NCBI GenBank assembly: GCA_035995885.1
Contig: DASYKC010000068.1
Span: 1-5,935 of the forward strand
Origin: Schlegelella_A sp035995885
GTDB lineage: Bacteria; Pseudomonadota; Gammaproteobacteria; Burkholderiales; Burkholderiaceae_C
Length of the DNA: 5,935 nt
Direction: 5' to 3'
Position 1 is the stretch's first letter. Every line of letters begins with the position of its first letter. Position numbers and translations under genes: made by a program. Positions 1 to 5,743 of the stretch are shown piece by piece. A model generated the notes under the pieces. It was not told the origin of the DNA. It made no database searches and was given only the letters and a program-made list of their open reading frames with translations.

Positions 1-846
1 ATTCTTCAGGGCCCAGGCGATCGCCATCTGGCCGACGCTCGCGCCGATCTCGGCGGCGATGCCCTCGAGCTTGTCGACGGCGTCGTTCTTGGCCTGGTCG
101 GTGAGGCGCTCGGCGAGCCACGACATGCTCTCGAGCGCACCGCGGCTGCCGGCCGGGATGCCCTTCCGGTACTTGCCGGTCAGCAGGCCGCTGGCGAGCG
201 GGCTCCAGGTCGTCAGGCCGAGGCCGATATCGGCGTAGAGCGGCGCGTACTCCTGCTCGACGCGCTTCCGGTGGAAGACGTTGTACTGCGGCTGCTCCAT
301 CACCGGCTTGTGCAGGTGGTGCTTGTCGGCGATGTCCCAGGCGGTGCGGATGTCGGCGGTGCTCCACTCGCTGGTGCCCCAGTAGAGCGCCTTGCCGCGC
401 GTGATCATGTCGCTCATCGCCCAGACGGTCTCCTCGAGCGGCGTGTGCGGGTCCGACCGGTGGCAGAAGACGAGGTCGATGAAGTCGAGCTGCATCCGCT
501 TGAGCGAGCCGTCGATCGCCTGCGTCAGGTACTTGCGGTTGAGGGTGTCCATCCGGTTCGTGGTGTTGCCCTCGCGCTCGAGCCCCCAGAAGAACTTGGT
601 CGAGACGACGTAGTTGAGGCGCGGCCACTTCAGCGCCTTGATCGCCTCGCCCATCACGACCTCGCTCTGGCCGCGCGCATAGACCTCGGCGTTGTCGAAG
701 AAGTTGACGCCGGCGTCCATCGCCGCGGCGAGCATCTCCTTGGCCGCCGTGACGTCGACCTGGGTGTGGTACGTGATCCACGAGCCGAGCGAGAGCTCGC
801 TCAGCCTGAGGCCGCTCGCGCCGAGACGCCGGTATTGCATGGGCAT
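1..846 (-). CDS. Aldo/keto reductase, Kv-beta/YghZ-like (partial, C-terminus beyond window)
   Basis: Predicted cytosolic NADPH-dependent oxidoreductase that reduces aldehydes or ketones; the substrate is unknown. The reverse strand reads open from ATG at 846 to the window edge, giving 282 residues. The fold is the AKR TIM barrel. The catalytic tetrad is visible as D51 and Y56 in FFDNAEVYARG, K84 in STKFFWG and H129 in FCHRSDP. Further family blocks are YWGTSEWS (from Y155), EQPQYNVFHR and TTWSPLASGLLTGKY, which closely resemble potassium channel beta-subunit AKRs and bacterial YghZ. Those proteins run to roughly 320-350 residues, so about 40 or more are missing. Unlike mammalian Kv-beta, which as I recall has Asn at the His position, the tetrad here is complete. 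I chose ATG 846 over ATG 840 because a GAGGGG sequence lies 6 bases upstream of it. The gene is divergent from pepP. I am confident of the family but not of the physiological role. Confidence 0.93.
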   Translation of the reverse strand, partial: MPMQYRRLGASGLRLSELSLGSWITYHTQVDVTAAKEMLAAAMDAGVNFFDNAEVYARGQSEVVMGEAIKALKWPRLNYVVSTKFFWGLEREGNTTNRMDTLNRKYLTQAIDGSLKRMQLDFIDLVFCHRSDPHTPLEETVWAMSDMITRGKALYWGTSEWSTADIRTAWDIADKHHLHKPVMEQPQYNVFHRKRVEQEYAPLYADIGLGLTTWSPLASGLLTGKYRKGIPAGSRGALESMSWLAERLTDQAKNDAVDKLEGIAAEIGASVGQMAIAWALKN

Positions 847-921
847 GGTGTTCCCCTCGCCAGTAGGTGTTCGAACTCGCGGACGCGATTCTGGCCCTGC
901 CGGCCCGCTACAGTCGAAGTC
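847..921. promoter_or_regulatory. Divergent intergenic region between AKR and pepP
   Basis: These 75 bases separate two outward-facing genes and must hold both promoters if each is transcribed on its own. On the plus strand a TACAGT hexamer at 909-914 resembles a -10 box and ends 7 bases before the pepP ATG, which would fit a leaderless or nearly leaderless transcript. I see no good -35 at 16-18 bases upstream of it. A perfect 8-base palindrome GTTCGAAC sits at 869-876 and could be a regulator half-site or chance. No convincing minus-strand promoter is visible beyond the AKR ribosome binding site. Confidence 0.35.
853..858 (-). promoter_or_regulatory. Ribosome binding site of the aldo/keto reductase gene
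   Basis: Read on the minus strand the sequence is GAGGGG, followed by six bases (AACACC) and then ATG at 846. The spacing is good for this start and too long (12 bases) for the in-frame ATG at 840, so it decides the start. It is the clearest Shine-Dalgarno-like sequence in the window. Confidence 0.55.
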
Positions 922-2322
922 ATGAGCGCTTCCACCCCCTCGCCCTGCGTCGCCCGGCGCGCCCGGATCGCCGCGGCGATGCGCGATGCCGGCGGCGGCG
1001 TCGCCATCGTCCCGACCGCGCCCGAGCGACAGCGCAACAGCGACAACGACCACCCGTACCGGCACGGCAGCGACTTCCACTACCTGACCGGCTTCGCCGA
1101 GCCGGGCGCCTGGCTGATCATCGGCAGCGACGGCCGGACGACGCTCGCCTGCCGGCCGAAGGACGTCGAGCGCGAGCTCTGGGACGGCATCCGCCTCGGC
1201 CCGGAAGCCGCGCCGGCGGCGCTCGGCGTCGACGACGCGGTCGCGCTCGACCGCCTCGACGAGACGATCGTCGATCGCCTCGCCGACCAGCCCGCGGTCT
1301 GGTGGAGCTTCGACACGCCCGGCCTCGGCGCGCGCATCGACGGCTGGCTCGAGCGCGTCCGCGCCAAAAGCCGGATGGGCGTCGACGCGCCGAGCGTCCA
1401 GCACGACCTGGCGCCGCTGCTGGCGGCGATGCGGGTCAGGAAGGACGCCGGCGAGATCGCCACCATGCGCCAGGCGGCTGCGATCAGTGCCGCGGCGCAC
1501 GTGCGGGCGATGCGCTTCTGCGGCGCCCGCTTCGGCGCCGACCCGCTCGCGGCGATCCCCGAGTACGAGATCGAGGCCGAGCTGCTGCACGAGTTCCGCC
1601 GTTCGGGCGCCGAGGGGCCGGCGTACGGCTCGATCGTCGCCGCCGGCTCGAACGCCTGCATCCTCCACTACTCGCCGGGAGCGACGCCGCTGAAGGCGGG
1701 CGAGCTCTGCCTGATCGACGCCGGCGCCGAGCTCGACGGCTACGCCAGCGACGTCACCCGCACCTTCCCGGCGAACGGCCGCTTCAGCGCGGCGCAGCGC
1801 GAGCTCTACGACATCGTCGTCGCGGCGCAATCGGCGGCGGTCGCCGCGACCAGGCCGGGCGCGCGCCTGCGCGACGCCCATGCAGCGGCGGTTCGCGTCC
1901 TCGCCCAGGGCATGCTCGACACCGGCCTCCTCGACCGCAATGCCGTCGGCGATCTCGACGCCGTGATCGAGTCGGCGGCCTACCGCAAGTTCTACATGCA
2001 CGGCACCGGCCACTGGCTCGGCCGCGACGTCCACGACGTCGGCGACTATCAGCAGGCCGACGAGGCGCCGGTCGAGCAACCCGACTGGCTCGGCGGCACC
2101 GTCGTCAAGAAGCCGTCGCGAAAGCTCGAGCCGGGCATGGTCGTGACGATCGAGCCGGGTCTCTACGTGCGGCCGGCCGAGGGCGTTCCCGAGCGCTACT
2201 GGAACATCGGCATCCGGATCGAGGACGACGCCGTCGTCAGCGCCGAAGGCTGCGAGCTGATCAGCCGCGGCGCGCCGGTCGAAGCCGCCGAGATCGAAGC
2301 GCTGATGCGGTCGCGCCCCTGA
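922..2322 (+). CDS. pepP: Xaa-Pro aminopeptidase (aminopeptidase P)
   Basis: Cytosolic dinuclear-metal exopeptidase (usually Mn) of peptidase family M24B. It removes the N-terminal residue from peptides with proline in second position and helps recycle proline peptides. The protein is 466 residues, slightly longer than E. coli PepP (about 440). The N-terminal AMP_N domain spans roughly residues 7-150 and carries the SDFHYLTGFAEPG block. The C-terminal pita-bread catalytic domain follows from about 180. The five metal ligands are D266 (LIDAG), D277 (SDVTRTF), H364 (HGTGHWLG), E411 (TIEPGLY) and E434 (GIRIEDD). Spacings D-D of 11 and E-E of 23 match the E. coli enzyme. The H364-E411 interval is 47 residues against 29 in E. 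coli, because of an insertion. The frame is open upstream to 271, but that part is antisense to the AKR gene, and family homology begins just after ATG 922. There is no clear Shine-Dalgarno sequence; a TACAGT box lies 7 bases upstream. Confidence 0.95.
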   Translation: MSASTPSPCVARRARIAAAMRDAGGGVAIVPTAPERQRNSDNDHPYRHGSDFHYLTGFAEPGAWLIIGSDGRTTLACRPKDVERELWDGIRLGPEAAPAALGVDDAVALDRLDETIVDRLADQPAVWWSFDTPGLGARIDGWLERVRAKSRMGVDAPSVQHDLAPLLAAMRVRKDAGEIATMRQAAAISAAAHVRAMRFCGARFGADPLAAIPEYEIEAELLHEFRRSGAEGPAYGSIVAAGSNACILHYSPGATPLKAGELCLIDAGAELDGYASDVTRTFPANGRFSAAQRELYDIVVAAQSAAVAATRPGARLRDAHAAAVRVLAQGMLDTGLLDRNAVGDLDAVIESAAYRKFYMHGTGHWLGRDVHDVGDYQQADEAPVEQPDWLGGTVVKKPSRKLEPGMVVTIEPGLYVRPAEGVPERYWNIGIRIEDDAVVSAEGCELISRGAPVEAAEIEALMRSRP

Positions 2323-2393
2323 CGTCATCCTCAGCGCAGGGAAGGATCCCGGCGCATCGCCAGTCGGGATTCTTCGCTCCGCTCAGAATGACG
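2323..2393. repeat. REP/MITE-like palindromic repeat (27-bp imperfect inverted repeat)
   Basis: The left arm at 2324-2350 (GTCATCCTCAGCG...GGATCCC) pairs with the right arm at 2366-2392. Read on the minus strand, the right arm is GTCATTCTGAGCG...GAATCCC. By my count 22 of 27 positions match, one further C-G pair extends the stem, and the loop is 15 bases. It begins directly after the pepP stop and ends 5 bases before the MFS start codon. Read through on the minus strand it encodes VILSGAKNP, a spurious peptide I recall as recurring in predicted proteins because this sequence type is dispersed in many genomes. It could form a hairpin in the mRNA and so affect termination or stability. The inverted-repeat structure is directly visible. 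The assignment to a dispersed family is from memory and needs a genome search. Confidence 0.8.
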
Positions 2394-2398
2394 GGCTG

Positions 2399-3586
2399 AT
2401 GCCGGTCTTCCTCGTCTTCGCCGCATGCGCCTTCGCGAGCGGCTTCGCGCTGCGCCTGGCCGATCCGATCGTCCTGCCGGTCGCGGCGCACTTCGCGATC
2501 ACGCCGACCACCGCGGCGCTGCTCAACACCGCCTACGCGCTGCCGTACGCGCTGGCGCAGCCCTTCCTCGGCCCGATCGGCGACCGCTTCGGCAAGCCGC
2601 GCTGCATCCAGGTCTGCGTCACCGGCCTCGCCGTCATGCTTCTCCTCGGCGCCTTCACGCCGAGCTTCGCGCTCCTGATGGCGACGCGGATCGGCGCCGG
2701 CATCTTCGCCGGCGGCCTGATCCCGCTCGTCCTCGCCGGCCTCGGCGACACCTACGACATGAGCGAGCGCCAGGTGATGATCGGCCGGATGCTGTTCGCG
2801 ATCATCTCCGGGCAGATGCTCGGCTCGGTCGTCTCGGGCTTCGCCAACGACGCCTTCGGCTGGCATGCCGCGCTCTTCATCGGCGCCGGCATCGGCACGC
2901 TCGCGACGGCGGTCGCGTGGTTCGCGATGCCGGCCGGCGCGAGCGCGGCGGCGAGCCGCGACAGCGGCTCGTTCGCGACGCTCTACGGCCGCGTCCTCAC
3001 CAACCTGAAGGCGCCGTGGCTGATCGGCGGCGTCGCCGTCGAGGGCATGTTCTTCTACGGCCTCTTCCCCTACATGGGCGAGCTGCTGCGGGCGACGGCG
3101 CACCCGACCGGCGGCTCGATCGCCGCCATCACCGGCGTCGTCCTCGGCGCGTTCGGTGTCGGCGGCCTGCTCTATGCGGTCGGCGTTCGCGTCTTCCTGC
3201 GCCTCTTCGGCGTCCGCCGCATGTGCCTGATCGGCTCGGGCTCGACCGCGGCGTGCTACACCGCGCTCGCCTTCGCGCCGACCTGGTGGCTCGCGGCGCT
3301 GGCGATGCTCGTCGCCGGCGTCAGCTTCTACATGCTGCACAACTCGATGCAGACCGAGGCGACCGAGCTGGCGCCGTCGGCGCGCGGCTCGGCGGTGGCG
3401 CTGTTCGCGTGCGGCTTCTTCATCGGCCAGGGCCTCGGCCCGCTCGTCTTCGGCGCCTTGCTGCACGGCCTGGGCGAGCGGCCGGCGCTGCTGACCGTCG
3501 CCGCGGTGATCGTCGTCCTCGGCCGCGTCGTCGTCGCCCGGGTCATCGACCGACGTCCGGCCGGCCTGTCACGAGCGACCGGCTGA
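2399..3586 (+). CDS. MFS transporter, 12 TM segments (AraJ/drug-efflux type, substrate unknown)
   Basis: Inner-membrane secondary transporter of the major facilitator superfamily, 395 residues, as expected for a 12-TM antiporter-type member. Hydrophobic segments lie near residues 3-22, 35-59, 69-88, 90-117, 127-150, 155-178, 205-230, 239-263, 273-294, 296-317, 328-354 and 363-383, with the central loop at 179-204. The loop 2-3 signature GPIGDRFGKPR (residues 58-68) is MFS motif A. The TM10-11 region (YMLHNSMQTEATELAP then ARGSAVALF) resembles proteins annotated as arabinose-efflux permease-like, but such names say little about substrate. ATG 2399 is the only reasonable start: no in-frame start lies just upstream, and the next Met (residue 80) would remove the first two TM segments. 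No Shine-Dalgarno sequence is visible, because the palindromic repeat occupies that position. It may be co-transcribed with pepP. A link to the pigment genes downstream is possible but unsupported. Confidence 0.9.
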   Translation: MPVFLVFAACAFASGFALRLADPIVLPVAAHFAITPTTAALLNTAYALPYALAQPFLGPIGDRFGKPRCIQVCVTGLAVMLLLGAFTPSFALLMATRIGAGIFAGGLIPLVLAGLGDTYDMSERQVMIGRMLFAIISGQMLGSVVSGFANDAFGWHAALFIGAGIGTLATAVAWFAMPAGASAAASRDSGSFATLYGRVLTNLKAPWLIGGVAVEGMFFYGLFPYMGELLRATAHPTGGSIAAITGVVLGAFGVGGLLYAVGVRVFLRLFGVRRMCLIGSGSTAACYTALAFAPTWWLAALAMLVAGVSFYMLHNSMQTEATELAPSARGSAVALFACGFFIGQGLGPLVFGALLHGLGERPALLTVAAVIVVLGRVVVARVIDRRPAGLSRATG

Positions 3587-3609
3587 CCCGCGGACGGGCG
3601 GTTGGCCGG
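3579..3609 (+). terminator. Possible hairpin across the MFS stop codon
   Basis: CCGGCTGACC (3579-3588) can pair with GGTTGGCCGG (3600-3609), giving a 10-bp stem with two G-U pairs and an 11-base loop. The stem includes the TGA stop codon of the MFS gene. No T-tract follows, so it is not a canonical intrinsic terminator, and stems like this also arise by chance in GC-rich DNA. It lies at the boundary between the transporter and the polyene genes, where a transcription stop would make sense. Confidence 0.25.
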
Positions 3610-3631
3610 CGGCGCGACCGGGCAGCGCCGC

Positions 3632-3637
3632 GATAAT
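3632..3637 (+). promoter_or_regulatory. Candidate -10 box upstream of the ketosynthase operon
   Basis: GATAAT is one base from the sigma-70 consensus TATAAT and stands out as an AT-rich hexamer in very GC-rich DNA. It lies 28 bases before the GTG start at 3666, which would leave a 5' leader of about 20 bases. No good -35 is seen at 16-18 bases upstream; TTGGCC at 3602-3607 is too far away (24-base spacing). It is placed sensibly for a promoter of the three-gene run, but it rests on one hexamer. Confidence 0.35.
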
Positions 3638-3665
3638 CGCCAGCCCGATTGCCGTCGCTGCGCCC

Positions 3666-4883
3666 GTGCCAGAACCCATCGCCCCGCTGCGCATCGCCGC
3701 CTACACCGTGACCAGCGCCGCCGGCGCCGGCAAGGCGGCCTTCCATGCCGCCTTGCGCGACAGCCGCAGCGCGCTCACCGCCAACGATTTCGGGCCGACG
3801 CCGCTCGCGACCTGGGTCGGCCGCGTCGCCAGCGTCGAGGCGGCGCCGCTGCCGAAGCCGCTCGCCGCCTGGGAGTGCCGCAACAACCGGCTCGCCTGGC
3901 TCGGCCTCCACGGCGACGCCTTCATCGACGCCGTCCATGCGGCGCGCGAGCGCCATGGCGCGGCGCGCGTCGCCGTCGTCCTCGGCACGTCGACGTCGAG
4001 CATCGGCGCCACCGAAGACGCCTACCGCCACCTCGACGCGAACGGCGAGTTCCCGGCCGACAACCGCAACCCGATCGTCCACACGCCGCACTCGCTCGCC
4101 CGTTTCGTCCACGAGGCGCTCGACCTCGAGGGCCCGTGCGTCACCGTGTCGACGGCGTGCTCGTCGAGCGCCAAGGTGTTCGCGACGGCCGAGCGGATGC
4201 TGCGCCTCGGCCTCGTCGACGCGGCCGTCGTCGGCGGTGTCGACACGCTGTGCGGCAGCGTTCTCTTCGGCTTCAACGCGCTCCAGCTCGTCTCGGCCGA
4301 GCCGTGCCGGCCGTTCGACGCCGAGCGCAGCGGCATCAGCATCGGCGAAGCGGCCGGCTACGCCCTGCTCGAGCGCGACGATGACGGCGACGGCGACGCC
4401 GCGCTGCGCCTCATCGGCTACGGCGAGTCGAGCGACGCGCACCACATGTCGACGCCGCATCCCGAAGGCCTCGGCGCCGAGCGCGCCCTCGACGACGCGC
4501 TTGCCCGCGCCGGCATCGAGGCGGCCGCGGTCGACCACATCAACCTGCACGGCACGGCGAGCGCGAAGAACGACGAGGTCGAGGCGGCGCTCGTCGCCCG
4601 CCGCTTCCCGGCGTCGACGCATGCGAGCTCCACCAAGGGAATCACCGGCCACACGCTCGGCGCCGCCGGCATCGTCGAGGCAGCGGCGAGCCTGATCGCG
4701 ATCGAGCATTCGCTCCGGCCGGGCACCGTCAATACCCGCGTCCTCGACGCGGCGTGCGGGCCGCAGGTTCGCATCGACGCGGCGCAAGCGCCGGTGCGGA
4801 TCGCGCTGAGCAACTCGTTCGGCTTCGGCGGCAACAACTGCGTGCTCGTCTTCGCCGGCGCCGATGCGGGCGGGCGCCGATGA
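3666..4883 (+). CDS. Beta-ketoacyl-ACP synthase (FabF-like, aryl polyene/xanthomonadin-type KS)
   Basis: Condensing enzyme expected to catalyse decarboxylative Claisen condensation of malonyl-ACP with an acyl or aryl-polyene chain in the cytosol. It has 405 residues, close to FabF (about 413). The thiolase-fold catalytic residues are all present: C165 in VSTACSSS, H295 in NLHGTASAKNDEVEA, and K324 and H329 in STKGITGHTLGAAG. A glycine-rich C-terminal block, NSFGFGGNNCVLVF, is also present. The N-terminus (LRIAAYTVTSAAGAGK) and the loop YRHLDANGEFP resemble stand-alone KS enzymes of aryl polyene clusters more than primary FabF. The start is GTG 3666; no upstream in-frame ATG is seen and no Shine-Dalgarno sequence is evident. 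The stop overlaps the next start (ATGA), linking it to the chain-length factor. The likely counterpart is the KS partner of the ApeO:ApeC heterodimer. KS activity is nearly certain; the pigment role is inferred from the neighbours. Confidence 0.9.
   Translation: MPEPIAPLRIAAYTVTSAAGAGKAAFHAALRDSRSALTANDFGPTPLATWVGRVASVEAAPLPKPLAAWECRNNRLAWLGLHGDAFIDAVHAARERHGAARVAVVLGTSTSSIGATEDAYRHLDANGEFPADNRNPIVHTPHSLARFVHEALDLEGPCVTVSTACSSSAKVFATAERMLRLGLVDAAVVGGVDTLCGSVLFGFNALQLVSAEPCRPFDAERSGISIGEAAGYALLERDDDGDGDAALRLIGYGESSDAHHMSTPHPEGLGAERALDDALARAGIEAAAVDHINLHGTASAKNDEVEAALVARRFPASTHASSTKGITGHTLGAAGIVEAAASLIAIEHSLRPGTVNTRVLDAACGPQVRIDAAQAPVRIALSNSFGFGGNNCVLVFAGADAGGRR
4880..4883 (+). promoter_or_regulatory. 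ATGA overlap: translational coupling of KS and CLF
   Basis: The last A of the KS penultimate codon starts the CLF ATG, and its TG plus the next A form the KS stop TGA. The four-base overlap implies reinitiation and near-equal synthesis of two proteins expected to form a heterodimer. The same arrangement recurs at the next junction. Confidence 0.75.
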
Positions 4884-5743
4884 GCGGCCCGGCGCGCGGC
4901 GGCACGTTCTTCGTCGACGGCATCGCCTTCTGGGCGCCGACGCTGCCGGGCTGGGCCATCGCGCGCGCCGCCTTCCGCGGCGAGGCCGAGCCGCTGGCGA
5001 CGCCGGCCAGGCGCCCGGCGCCCGAGATCCTCGCGGCCGCGGAACGACGGCGCGCACCCGACACCGTCGCCCTCGCGCTCGAGGTCGCCGCTGCGGCGGT
5101 GCGCGAATCGGGGCTCGACGCGACGACGCTGCCATCGATCTTCGCCTCCACGCACGGCGACCTCGCGGTCAACGACTACATGTGCGCGACGCTGGCGAGC
5201 GAGCCGACGGCGATCTCGCCGACCCGGTTCCACAACTCGGTCCACAACGCCGCCGCCGGCTACTGGACGATCGGCACCGGCTGCCACGAGGCGAGCACGG
5301 CGCTGACCGCGTTCGACGCGAGCTTCGGCGCCGGCCTGCTCGAAGCGGCGAGCCAGTGCCAGGCCGATGCGCGGCCGGTGCTGCTGGTCGCGTTCGACGT
5401 CACCGCGAGCGGCGCGCTCGCGTCGGTGACGAAGAGCACGGGCCTCCTCGCCTGCGCGTTCGTGCTCGCGCCGCGCGCGAGCGAGAGGACCGTGGCGGCA
5501 TTCGACTGGTCGCTCGCGAGCGGCAAGAGCGGCGCTGCCGCGATCCGCTCGGCGGCGGCGCGAAGCCTGGGCGGCAACGCGATGGCGGGTGCCCTGCCGC
5601 TGCTCGAGGCGCTCGCCGGCGCGGGCCCTGACGACGGCATCGGATCGGGCCCGGGATCGAGCGCGCTGCCGCTGGCGCGTTCTCTCTCGCTCGTGCTGAG
5701 CACGCGGGCGCTCTCTCCAGGCAAGGCGCGAGCCGCGTCATGA
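4880..5743 (+). CDS. Beta-ketoacyl synthase-like chain length factor (Ketoacyl-synt_2 family)
   Basis: Predicted non-catalytic or atypical partner of the preceding ketosynthase, helping set polyene chain length in a KS:CLF heterodimer, as shown for ApeO:ApeC in aryl polyene synthesis. It has 287 residues, much shorter than a full KS, which fits the short N-terminal ketosynthase-like family (Pfam Ketoacyl-synt_2). Diagnostic blocks are GIAFWAPTLPGW near residues 14-25, FASTHGDL near 91-98 and RFHNSVHNAAAGYW (116-129), followed by TIGTGCHEAST. C135 in that block falls about where a KS nucleophile would be. However, no His-Gly-Thr or Lys/His-Gly-His catalytic motif follows, and the region after about residue 190 contains no histidine. 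The C-terminal 70 residues are Ala/Gly/Ser-rich. Start ATG 4880 overlaps the KS stop. The frame is open upstream, but that part is a shadow of KS. The stop at 5741-5743 overlaps the next start. Confidence 0.88.
   Translation: MSGPARGGTFFVDGIAFWAPTLPGWAIARAAFRGEAEPLATPARRPAPEILAAAERRRAPDTVALALEVAAAAVRESGLDATTLPSIFASTHGDLAVNDYMCATLASEPTAISPTRFHNSVHNAAAGYWTIGTGCHEASTALTAFDASFGAGLLEAASQCQADARPVLLVAFDVTASGALASVTKSTGLLACAFVLAPRASERTVAAFDWSLASGKSGAAAIRSAAARSLGGNAMAGALPLLEALAGAGPDDGIGSGPGSSALPLARSLSLVLSTRALSPGKARAAS
5740..5743 (+). promoter_or_regulatory. ATGA overlap: translational coupling of CLF and FAD oxidoreductase
   Basis: The CLF stop TGA and the oxidoreductase start ATG share the four bases ATGA. 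It is the second such junction in a row, supporting a single operon that continues past the right edge. An alternative in-frame ATG at 5752 lacks both the overlap and a ribosome binding site. Confidence 0.65.

Noticed and set aside
271..921. Plus-strand frame open in phase with pepP, which would give a 683-residue N-terminally extended protein
   Set aside because: It is exactly antisense to the well-supported aldo/keto reductase. The translated stretch has no family resemblance, and PepP homology begins just after ATG 922.
867..2399. Plus-strand 510-codon open frame overlapping pepP in another phase
   Set aside because: Arg-rich low-complexity translation from a shifted frame of pepP; its tail is the read-through of the palindromic repeat.
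2261..3466. Long minus-strand open frame of about 400 codons opposite the MFS gene
   Set aside because: The translation is a low-complexity Arg/Ala/Glu/Asp mixture typical of the antisense of GC-rich codons; the sense strand gives a clear 12-TM transporter with MFS motif A. It includes VILSGAKNP from the repeat, which is a spurious peptide.
4378..4404. Short GAC/GGC-rich tract (DDDGDGD) in the ketosynthase, considered as a microsatellite or calcium-binding loop
   Set aside because: Only about 24 bases, in frame and at a variable surface-loop position between conserved KS blocks; too short and degenerate for a repeat or EF-hand claim.
3543..5135. Minus-strand open frame of 530 codons opposite KS and CLF
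   Set aside because: Arg/Ala-rich shadow with no motif. The opposite strand has intact ketosynthase catalytic motifs and clean ATGA junctions.
5640..5660. GC-rich self-complementary stretch around GGGCCCGGG near the end of the CLF
   Set aside because: Short palindromic words are expected at this GC content; it lies inside the coding frame with no T-tract or repeat copy.
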